A DNA stretch of 18,611 nucleotides. It comes from CAYVMN01 sp964452575. GTDB lineage: Bacteria > Desulfobacterota > DSM-4660 > Desulfatiglandales > Desulfatiglandaceae. The position numbers were made by a program, and so were the translations under genes. Shown here one piece after another: positions 7,976 to 14,482 of the stretch. Location: contig CAYVMN010000083.1 of the NCBI GenBank assembly GCA_964452575.1, forward strand, positions 1-18,611, written 5' to 3'. Positions within the stretch are counted from its first letter, which is position 1, and every line of letters begins with the position of its first letter. The notes beneath the pieces were generated by a model. It was not told where the DNA came from. It saw nothing but the letters and a program-made list of their open reading frames with translations, and searched no databases.

Positions 7976-9431
7976 AGACGAGATTCGATTTGGTTATACA
8001 TTTGATGATCTAATCCTTGTCCCACAGCGTTCCTCTGTCTTGCCGAGCCAGGTAGACGTGAGGACGAGGTTATCGCGGAATCTCAGACTGAATATTCCGA
8101 TCGTTAGCGCGGCAATGGATACCGTTACCGAATCGCAGACTGCCATCACCCTTGCCCGTCAGGGAGGCCTGGGCTTTATCCACAGGAACATGGGCATTGA
8201 AAAACAGGCACTGGAAGTGGAGAAGGTCAAGAAATCGGAAAGCGGAATGATCGTTGATCCTATCACTATCGAGCCTGAAAGGAAGATCCATGAGGTCCTA
8301 GAGATCATGGAGAGATACAGGATCTCCGGCGTGCCCGTGGTAAAGGAAGGGAATCTTGTGGGTATCATCACCAATCGAGACCTGAGGTTTGAAACCAATC
8401 TGGATCAGAAGGTGGGCGACGTGATGACCAAGGACGATCTTGTCACTGCAAAGGTGGGGATTACCCTCGAGGAATCCAAGGCCATACTTCATAAGAACCG
8501 GATCGAAAAGCTCCTGGTCGTTGACGACAATGGGAAGCTCCAGGGGCTGATCACAATAAAGGACATAGAGAAGATAAAAAAGTATCCGAATTCATGTAAA
8601 GATGAGCTAGGACGATTGAAGGTGGGTGCAGCCGTGGGTGTGGGAGCGGATACCGAGGAGAGGATAGCAAGTCTGATCTCATCAGGTGTGGATATCGTGG
8701 CCATAGATACCGCACACGGCAACTCAGAGCTGGTGATAGAGACCGTGAAAAAGGTCAAAAAGGAGTTCCCTGATCTGGAGCTGGCTGCCGGAAATGTGGC
8801 TACAGCCGATGGGACGAGGGCCCTGATTGAGGCCGGGGCCGATGCAGTCAAGGTGGGCGTAGGGCCGGGATCCATCTGCACGACCCGAGTGATTGCGGGA
8901 ATCGGTGTACCTCAGATGACGGCCATTATGGAGTGTGCCCTGGAGGCGAGGAAATGGGGGGTCCCGATCATTGGGGATGGAGGGATCAAATACTCAGGCG
9001 ATATCACCAAGGCCCTGGCAGGAGGGGCCGACTCCGTCATGATCGGAGGCCTTTTTGGAGGGACGGAAGAGAGCCCAGGGGAGACGATACTCTTTCAGGG
9101 AAGGACCTATAAGGTCTACAGGGGAATGGGTTCTCTCGAGGCCATGAAGGAGGGGGGTAAGGACAGGTATTTTCAGGAGGAGGCGAGCCAGGAAAATAAA
9201 CTGGTGCCCGAGGGCATTGTTGGCAGGGTGCCGTACCGCGGGCCGCTGGCAGATACCATTTATCAACTCCTGGGTGGACTGAGGGCCGGCATGGGCTACC
9301 TGGGATGCCCCGATATCGAAGCGCTTCAGAGAGAGCCGACCTTCATCCAGATCACGCCAGCAGGCCTCAAGGAGGGCCACGTCCACGATGTGATCATCAT
9401 CAAGGAGGCACCGAATTATCGCGTGGAGTAA
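7968..9431 (+). CDS. guaB: Inosine-5'-monophosphate dehydrogenase
   Basis: Cytoplasmic NAD-dependent oxidation of IMP to XMP, the committed step to GMP. The 487 residues are full length for the bacterial enzyme. The TIM barrel is interrupted by two CBS domains at about 94-150 and 152-205 (VPVVKEGNLVGIITNRDL; KLLVVDDNGKLQGLITIKDI). The catalytic loop GPGSICTTRVIAG holds Cys304. The active-site flap and Arg-Tyr pair lie in VGRVPYRGPL. GAGGGG at 7955-7960 is 7 bases before the ATG, and the ATG lies inside the 3' end of the phosphatase gene (8-base overlap). CBS domains of IMPDH bind purine nucleotides, including ATP, GTP and ppGpp in some bacteria, which fits the phosphatase neighbour. guaA follows 10 bases after the stop. 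Confidence 0.98.
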   Translation: MNRDEIRFGYTFDDLILVPQRSSVLPSQVDVRTRLSRNLRLNIPIVSAAMDTVTESQTAITLARQGGLGFIHRNMGIEKQALEVEKVKKSESGMIVDPITIEPERKIHEVLEIMERYRISGVPVVKEGNLVGIITNRDLRFETNLDQKVGDVMTKDDLVTAKVGITLEESKAILHKNRIEKLLVVDDNGKLQGLITIKDIEKIKKYPNSCKDELGRLKVGAAVGVGADTEERIASLISSGVDIVAIDTAHGNSELVIETVKKVKKEFPDLELAAGNVATADGTRALIEAGADAVKVGVGPGSICTTRVIAGIGVPQMTAIMECALEARKWGVPIIGDGGIKYSGDITKALAGGADSVMIGGLFGGTEESPGETILFQGRTYKVYRGMGSLEAMKEGGKDRYFQEEASQENKLVPEGIVGRVPYRGPLADTIYQLLGGLRAGMGYLGCPDIEALQREPTFIQITPAGLKEGHVHDVIIIKEAPNYRVE

Positions 9432-9441
9432 GGATACTAAC

Positions 9442-10998
9442 ATGTCCACTGAGCTCTATACACAAAAGATATTGATCCTGGATTTCGGATCCCAGTATAC
9501 CCAGCTTATCGCCAGGCGCGTACGGGAGACAAAGGTCTACTGCGAGATCCATCCATTTAACATGGACCTTGAAAAAATGAGGGCCTTTTCGCCAAAGGGC
9601 GTAATTCTGTCGGGTGGGCCTGCTAGTGTATATGACGAGGGCGCCCCTATGGCTCGGGCAGAGATCCTAAGGCTGGGAGTGCCGGTCCTGGGGATATGCT
9701 ATGGGATGCAGTTCCTGGCCCATGTGCTTGGGGGCTCTGTTGCCAGGGCCCTGGACCGTGAGTACGGGAACGCCACCATTAATATCCTGGATGACAAGGA
9801 CCTCTTTCACGGCCTTGGAAAGGGGACAGAGCAGACTGTATGGATGAGCCATGGCGACAGAATCGATAGGCCACCAGAGGGGTTCAATGTCCTGGCATGG
9901 AGCAGGAACAGCCCTGTGGCGGCCATAGCAGACCCTGACCGCAAATACTTCGGGGTCCAGTTCCACCCGGAGGTGGCCCACACGCCGGAGGGCCCCAGGA
10001 TCCTGAGAAACTTCCTCTTCAGGATATGTAGGTGTGAACCCTCCTGGACAATGACCTCCTTTGTAAACCGGACAATCCAGGGACTAAAACAGGAAATTGG
10101 CGAGGGGAGGGTAATTTGCGGACTATCTGGCGGGATAGATTCCTCTGTGACGGCAGTCCTGCTGCATAAGGCCATTGGCGAGAGGCTTTCCTGTATCCTC
10201 GTTGATAACGGTCTTCTGAGGAAGGGAGAGGCCCAGGAGGTCATGGAGATCTTCCGCGGGTATATGGGTATAGATGTGCAACTGGTAGATGCCTCCCAGC
10301 GCTTCATGGCCCGTCTCAGGGGCGTCGTAGACCCTGAGGAGAAGAGGAAGATAATAGGCAGGGAATTCATCTCGGTCTTTGAAAAAAAGGCCAGGGAACT
10401 GGGGAGAGCGGAATTCCTGGCCCAGGGCACCCTTTATCCGGATGTGATCGAAAGTGTTTCCTTCAAGGGGCCTTCTGCGACGATAAAGAGCCACCATAAC
10501 GTCGGGGGCCTACCAGAGGTCATGAGACTAAGGCTCATTGAACCCCTGAGGGAGTTGTTCAAGGACGAGGTACGACAGGTGGGCCTAGAACTTGATCTTC
10601 CCAGAGAATTGCTAATAAGACAGCCCTTTCCAGGTCCAGGTCTTGCGGTCAGAGTCCTGGGGGAAGTGACCGAAGAGAGGCTTGATATGTTGAGATCTGC
10701 CGACGTAATCGTCGAAGAAGAGATGAAGAAGGCAGGGCTCTACGAAAAGGTCTGGCAATCCTTTGCTGTGCTCCTCCCCGTTAGGACGGTGGGTGTAATG
10801 GGAGACGAGAGGACCTATGAAAATGTCATCGCCGTTAGGGTGGTGGACAGCCAGGACGCCATGACAGCAGACTGGTCAAGGGTGCCTTATGAGGTCCTTG
10901 GGGCGATCTCCAACAGGATTATCAACAGTGTGAATGGCATCAATCGGGTCGTCTATGATATCTCTTCCAAGCCACCGAGTACCATTGAGTGGGAATAA
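9442..10998 (+). CDS. guaA: GMP synthase (glutamine-hydrolysing)
   Basis: Converts XMP to GMP with ATP and glutamine in the cytoplasm; it acts directly after GuaB. The 518 residues are the normal length of the fused two-domain enzyme. Domain order: class I glutamine amidotransferase at about 8-195, with nucleophile Cys86 in GICYGMQ and the His175/Glu177 pair in FHPEV; ATP pyrophosphatase at about 200-390, with the P-loop SGGIDSS at 229-235; then the dimerisation domain, with QPFPGPGLAVRVLGE and the conserved ending SSKPPSTIEWE. AAGGA at 9430-9434 serves the ATG with 7-base spacing. The 10-base gap from guaB indicates one transcript. Confidence 0.98.
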   Translation: MSTELYTQKILILDFGSQYTQLIARRVRETKVYCEIHPFNMDLEKMRAFSPKGVILSGGPASVYDEGAPMARAEILRLGVPVLGICYGMQFLAHVLGGSVARALDREYGNATINILDDKDLFHGLGKGTEQTVWMSHGDRIDRPPEGFNVLAWSRNSPVAAIADPDRKYFGVQFHPEVAHTPEGPRILRNFLFRICRCEPSWTMTSFVNRTIQGLKQEIGEGRVICGLSGGIDSSVTAVLLHKAIGERLSCILVDNGLLRKGEAQEVMEIFRGYMGIDVQLVDASQRFMARLRGVVDPEEKRKIIGREFISVFEKKARELGRAEFLAQGTLYPDVIESVSFKGPSATIKSHHNVGGLPEVMRLRLIEPLRELFKDEVRQVGLELDLPRELLIRQPFPGPGLAVRVLGEVTEERLDMLRSADVIVEEEMKKAGLYEKVWQSFAVLLPVRTVGVMGDERTYENVIAVRVVDSQDAMTADWSRVPYEVLGAISNRIINSVNGINRVVYDISSKPPSTIEWE

Positions 10999-11000
10999 CT

Positions 11001-11028
11001 GGATACCGGATACCTGAAACTTGAAACT
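11001..11028. repeat. Two back-to-back tandem heptamer duplications
   Basis: GGATACC is exactly duplicated (11001-11007, 11008-11014) and is followed without a gap by an exact duplication of TGAAACT (11015-11021, 11022-11028). It starts 2 bases after the guaA stop and ends just before the ribosome-binding site of the next gene. It is intergenic only. The 7-bp period matches that of the array at 5064. Confidence 0.6.
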
Positions 11029-11047
11029 TTGTTAAGGTGACCGAGTC

Positions 11048-12697
11048 ATGAGAAGACTTCTCTTGGTTTTTTTGCTGTCTATGGTTTTCTGCCTTCACTT
11101 GGTCCATGCAGAATCTCAGCCCGGGCCAAGGTATTATCAGGAGAGGATCCGCACCCTTCAAACATTGCTGGATTCCATTGATGATGTATCCAAGGCCATT
11201 GTCGAGACACAGCAGATCCTGCAAAGTCCTAGAGGACTTGGCCGAGAGCAAGGGTTGAGGGCGAATATAGAGGAATTGAGTACAAAACTAAAGGACATGG
11301 AGGAGACCTTTAGCCAGCTGGCCACCGACGTGGATTGGCGCAGCTTTAAGGAAAAGAAACGGGTTGAGCTGGATTGGAAAAGTGAACTGGAGGATCTCCT
11401 TGGGCCTGTCCTGAGGGAAGTGAAGAAAATGACTTCCCACCCGAGAGAGCTCGAAAGGCTGAGGAGCAAGATAGACCTCTATAGAGCGCAGTTAGATGCG
11501 ACAAAAAAGGCCATCCAAAACCTCTTTGCCCTGATGACTTATGCCAAGAATGCTGAGCTGATGGAGAAACTGAACAGCGTCATGGGGATGTGGCAAGAAA
11601 GGCAACTTGAGATCAGCACCCAGATGAATATCGCCACCCAGCAACTTGATAAGAAACTGGAGAACAAGAAGCCCCTATCCGAAACGGTCCAGGAATTATT
11701 GCAGATATTCTTTAAGAGCAGGGGCCGCAATCTCCTGCTTGCCCTTCTGGCCTTTGGCTTTGTGTGGATTACCCTTCATGGCATTCACAGGTTGATCCGA
11801 AGATTCAGCCCATTTCATGGCAAGGGCAGGTCTTTTTCTGTCCGGTTATTTGACATGTGCTACATCATTTTTACGGTGCTTGTCTCTCTCCTGGCACTCC
11901 TTGGGACACTTTACTCCTTGGGGGACTGGGTTCTACTTTCCCTTGCCGTCATATTTGTCTTGGGGGTGGGGTGGGCGTCAAAGCAGGCCCTTCCCAGGTT
12001 TTGGAACCAGGTGACGCTTATGCTGAACTTTGGGTCAGTAAGAGAGGGGGAGGTCGTGATTTATAAAGATATTCCCTATGAAGTATCCTCGATAAATATA
12101 TATTCAGAGCTTGCCAATAAGAAGCTGTGGGGTGGTTTTGTTCGACTCCATCTAAAAGATCTGGTAGAACTACGATCACGTCCCATATTTGAAAACGAGC
12201 CATGGTTTCCGTCTGAATGCGGAGACTGGGTCAGATTAGCAGACGGCACCTACGGAAAGGTGATAGCCCAGACACCCGAGCAAGTGACAGTGAAGTTGCT
12301 AGGGGGCGCCATGAAGACATACAAGACGACAGATTACCTGGCCCAGTCGCCAGTCAACCTCTCTTCAGGTTTTAGGATCCCCGTCACCTTTGGGATCGAT
12401 TACGGACATCAGGCCATCATCACCCGCGAAATACCCGAGATCATCGAACGGGCGGTTACAGATGGTCTTAAGGCAGAGGGATTTGGTGATAGTATAGTCA
12501 ATATCAGCGTTCAATTTAAGGAGGCCGGACCGTCTTCACTGGACGTGGCTGTCCTGGCAGACTTCAATAAGAATGCGGAGGCCAGTTACGCGTTTCTGGA
12601 AAGGGCCATTAATCGAATCTGTGTTGACACCTGCAATCTCCACAACTGGGTGATCCCATTCCAGCAGGTAACGGTTCACATGGCCGAGTCAAAGTAA
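11048..12697 (+). CDS. MscS-like mechanosensitive channel-type membrane protein with long periplasmic coiled coil
   Basis: Predicted inner-membrane protein of 549 residues. A signal peptide (MRRLLLVFLLSMVFCLHLVHA) is followed by a helical, coiled-coil-rich region at about 25-220, probably periplasmic. Transmembrane segments lie at about 228-250, 269-292 and 296-312, then a pore-helix-like stretch to about 330 and the MscS-type entry FGSVREGEVVIYKDIPYEVS. Two successive beta units follow (about 330-380 and 390-437) instead of the usual one. A C-terminal alpha/beta domain (445-545; FGIDYGHQAIITREIPEII ... PFQQVTVHM) ends as in MscS. The TM3 glycine/alanine pattern is poor, so channel activity is not assured. 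AAGGTGA at 11034-11040 supports the ATG. It lies 49 bases after guaA, possibly in the same transcript; a role in osmotic release is family knowledge only. Confidence 0.75.
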   Translation: MRRLLLVFLLSMVFCLHLVHAESQPGPRYYQERIRTLQTLLDSIDDVSKAIVETQQILQSPRGLGREQGLRANIEELSTKLKDMEETFSQLATDVDWRSFKEKKRVELDWKSELEDLLGPVLREVKKMTSHPRELERLRSKIDLYRAQLDATKKAIQNLFALMTYAKNAELMEKLNSVMGMWQERQLEISTQMNIATQQLDKKLENKKPLSETVQELLQIFFKSRGRNLLLALLAFGFVWITLHGIHRLIRRFSPFHGKGRSFSVRLFDMCYIIFTVLVSLLALLGTLYSLGDWVLLSLAVIFVLGVGWASKQALPRFWNQVTLMLNFGSVREGEVVIYKDIPYEVSSINIYSELANKKLWGGFVRLHLKDLVELRSRPIFENEPWFPSECGDWVRLADGTYGKVIAQTPEQVTVKLLGGAMKTYKTTDYLAQSPVNLSSGFRIPVTFGIDYGHQAIITREIPEIIERAVTDGLKAEGFGDSIVNISVQFKEAGPSSLDVAVLADFNKNAEASYAFLERAINRICVDTCNLHNWVIPFQQVTVHMAESK

Positions 12698-12910
12698 CGG
12701 CCCTATCCAGCCGTAAGAAACCCTCTTTGCTGAGAAGATACGTTGGTCCTCGTCCGTGAATAGATCTTCCACCGATCAACAATGAGCAATCGGAAGCCAT
12801 CAGTTTTCGTTTCGGGATATTGAACAGCCAGAGAGATATGGCCGAGCTGTCGGAAGAGATGCTCGATATCGTGCATTGCTCAGACACGGGCTAGATCTGG
12901 GAGGACGATA

Positions 12911-13195
12911 GTGGACAAGAAGAAGATAGAAGAAGAGCTCGAAAATGCGGTGCACGAATTCCAGGAGGCATTCAAGACCTTTGAAAGAGCAGCCAAAAGG
13001 CTCATGGCTATCATGGAGTGTGTGCATCATGAGAGGCGCAAGGAATTAGAGGTCATTTCCGGTAATACCCAGCGCATGCATGAGTTCGTGGTCCAGATGA
13101 TGGACGATAGCGGGGAGATGGTAGAAAAATGCTTTGGCATAAGGTGTGTGGCGGAAGATCCCAATAAAGATAGAGACACAGACAGATCTTCTTAA
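12911..13195 (+). CDS. Small helical hypothetical protein
   Basis: A protein of 94 residues that I do not recognise. It starts at GTG, with GGGAGG 5-10 bases upstream as a good ribosome-binding site. The sequence is highly charged and almost entirely helix-forming, with heptad-like patterning in residues 1-55 (EEELENAVHEFQEAFKTFER), then an unstructured hydrophilic tail. Two cysteines (in MECVHH and KCFGIRC-type segments) could pair, but no cofactor motif is evident. There is no signal peptide or membrane segment, so it is probably cytoplasmic. It stands alone after the 213-bp gap 12698-12910, in which I see no gene. Codon use is like that of the neighbours. It may be real given the ribosome-binding site, but no function is supported. 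Confidence 0.55.
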   Translation: MDKKKIEEELENAVHEFQEAFKTFERAAKRLMAIMECVHHERRKELEVISGNTQRMHEFVVQMMDDSGEMVEKCFGIRCVAEDPNKDRDTDRSS

Positions 13196-13262
13196 CCCTT
13201 TATTTATTTTGTCCCCGATTTGGCCCTAAGAGCCATTGGAGGACGGAAGGAGGTAAGTGACT

Positions 13263-13352
13263 ATGACAGATGTCGAGGATACTCTTAACAAGAGCAGTGA
13301 CCCTGCAGTCCAGCAAATGATTGCCAAGGAAGGAGCGAAGGTGCGACACTGA
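13263..13352 (+). CDS. 29-residue ORF with strong Shine-Dalgarno (small protein or 5' gene relic)
   Basis: AAGGAGGT at 13247-13254 is a near-perfect ribosome-binding site with 8-base spacing to the ATG. The peptide (MTDVEDTLNKSSDPAVQQMI, then nine more residues ending VRH) stops at TGA. The ribosome-binding site is stronger than that of most full genes here, so the start was probably used. The stretch 'SSDPAVQQM' faintly recalls the N-terminus of some larger metabolic enzymes, which would make this the 5' stub of a deleted gene, but the similarity is too short to name one. It sits directly upstream of a decayed kinase, in a patch with other deletions. Confidence 0.35.
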   Translation: MTDVEDTLNKSSDPAVQQMIAKEGAKVRH

Positions 13353-13381
13353 TCCTTGCATGAGCTTCGGAGGATTTTCTA

Positions 13382-14002
13382 ATGGAAAAGCCAACCTATG
13401 AGAAATTGCAGCAGAGGCTGAATCGGTTGGAGGAAATTTGGCGCCATAGAAGTTGTAACCGATTACACACCTCAAGAGATGGCTGAGCTGGCGCTCAGGG
13501 AGAGCGAAGAGAAATACAGGAGCCTTGTTGAGGATAGTTTTGACGGGATATTCATCCAGAAAGGGACCAGGATCATATTTGCAAACAGACGATTGAACGA
13601 GGTGCTGGGATACGAGGAAGGAGAGTTGGTCGATGTGGGGCACTGGATGGGCTACCATATTTCGCAAGTGTCTCTGCGAACTGCCCGAGCGTACTGGCTG
13701 CCTCAAGGATTTTCCTTCACCCAATCGGTGAACGGATTTAGTCTGCGGAGCTGCAAGTACCAGGGCTTCTCCAAATATACTTGCGAAATTCGGGATGATT
13801 ATGCCTAGAGGGGTCAACGGACGGGAGACATACGATGAGATAGTCAAGATCAATCCGGGCCAGAAAGCGATCATAGCAAGTGGCTTTTCTGAGACCGAAG
13901 ATGCCGAAATCGCGCAGAAGCTGGGTGCAGGGAGGTACATCAGGGAAACCATACACCTTGGAGAAGATCGGACTGGCGGTCAAAGAAGAACTGGGAAAAT
14001 AG
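13382..14002 (+). pseudogene. Decayed PAS hybrid histidine kinase / response regulator
   Basis: Remains of a protein like the intact kinase downstream. It begins at ATG 13382 after GGAGG with MEKPTYEKLQQRLNRLEE, matching the HRRPTYEELKQRVEELE start of the neighbour. At about 13436-13445 the frame jumps straight to GAIEVVTDYTPQEMAELALR, the linker that normally follows the first PAS domain, so PAS1 (about 115 codons) is gone. A second PAS start follows (SEEKYRSLVEDSFDGIFIQK ... NEVLGYEEGEL) but loses similarity after about 13650. The kinase core and receiver N-terminus are absent. From 13795 another frame encodes a receiver C-terminus (MIMPRGVNGRETYDEI ... IIASGFSETED ... LGAGRYIR). An extra G in 13943-13945 shifts the frame; the true ending KPYTLEKIGLAVKEELGK resumes at 13946 and stops at 14002. 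No function is expected. Confidence 0.8.
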
Positions 14003-14007
14003 CGGTA

Positions 14008-14036
14008 TTGACAGAGAATGGGCCAGGGTATAAGAT
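14008..14036 (+). promoter_or_regulatory. Predicted sigma70-type promoter for the 91-residue gene
   Basis: A perfect -35 TTGACA (14008-14013) is followed 17 bases later by TAAGAT (14031-14036, 4 of 6 consensus). An overlapping TATAAG at 14029-14034 matches better but with 15-base spacing. It lies directly after the stop of the kinase relic and 30 bases before the next ATG, a sensible place for a promoter. This is sequence resemblance only. Confidence 0.45.
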
Positions 14037-14065
14037 TCTTTTGAAATGCCAGAAGGGGATGAGGG

Positions 14066-14341
14066 ATGGGCGAGAAAAAGGCGAGAGATATCACGCTGGA
14101 AGTCCTCATCAGCATCCGGGATGAGATAAGGGGACTGAGAGAAGACACCAACAGGCGCTTTGAGCAGATGGAGAAACGGCTCGCAAAGATCGAGTGTGAT
14201 ATTTCGCAGATCAGGGAAGATAGTGGGCATATCGTTGCTCGTTTCGACAGGGACTATCTCATTCTGGCAACTGATCTTGATGGCGTAAAGAGGCGGTTGA
14301 ACGTCTGCGAGCGCCACCTGGGAATTGTCGCCAGCCAATAG
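14066..14341 (+). CDS. Small coiled-coil hypothetical protein
   Basis: A protein of 91 residues, unrecognised. AAGGGG at 14053-14058 sits 7 bases before the ATG. The sequence is a continuous charged helix with heptad spacing: ITLEVLISIRDEIRGLREDT, then RRFEQMEKRLAKIECDISQI, and a second amphipathic stretch to the end. This pattern suggests a parallel coiled-coil oligomer in the cytoplasm. It has a candidate promoter of its own just upstream and a strong intrinsic terminator 64 bases downstream, so it looks like a single-gene unit placed between a dead and a living hybrid kinase. A partner or adaptor role in signalling is speculation. It could also be a remnant of a larger coiled-coil protein, but the intact ribosome-binding site, promoter and terminator argue for a real gene. 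Confidence 0.65.
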   Translation: MGEKKARDITLEVLISIRDEIRGLREDTNRRFEQMEKRLAKIECDISQIREDSGHIVARFDRDYLILATDLDGVKRRLNVCERHLGIVASQ

Positions 14342-14387
14342 CAAAAAGGCGTTGTCTCAAAGTTCAACTGATACCCTGGTTCGCTGT

Positions 14388-14400
14388 GCCCCAATGGGGC
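14388..14400 (+). other. Small hairpin upstream of terminator
   Basis: GCCCC-AAT-GGGGC forms a 5-bp stem with a 3-base loop. Its GCCCC arm (14388-14392) could instead pair with GGGGC at 14406-14410, the base of the terminator stem, so the two structures are formally mutually exclusive. No leader peptide or ligand-binding fold is visible; significance is uncertain. Confidence 0.35.
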
Positions 14401-14405
14401 CTATG

Positions 14406-14453
14406 GGGGCTCATATACAAGGTAAAAGATGGTACGTATATGAGCCCCTTTTT
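14406..14453 (+). terminator. Strong intrinsic (rho-independent) terminator
   Basis: A perfect 13-bp stem, GGGGCTCATATAC (14406-14418) with GTATATGAGCCCC (14436-14448), closes a 17-base loop and is followed at once by TTTTT. It ends the transcript of the 91-residue gene. It lies only 29 bases before the ATG of the hybrid kinase, leaving very little room for a separate kinase promoter downstream; the kinase may depend on read-through. Confidence 0.85.
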
Positions 14454-14482
14454 GTCTTTCCTGACAAGAGGAGGGTTTCTTG

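Noticed and set aside
12782..12892. Possible short coding stretches in the gap before the 94-residue gene
   Set aside because: Two short frames exist, but neither has a ribosome-binding site or recognisable similarity; I see no gene in 12698-12910.
13200..13952. A 250-codon open frame on the minus strand
   Set aside because: It is antisense to the kinase relic, whose PAS and receiver motifs are clear on the plus strand; the translation shows no recognisable domain.
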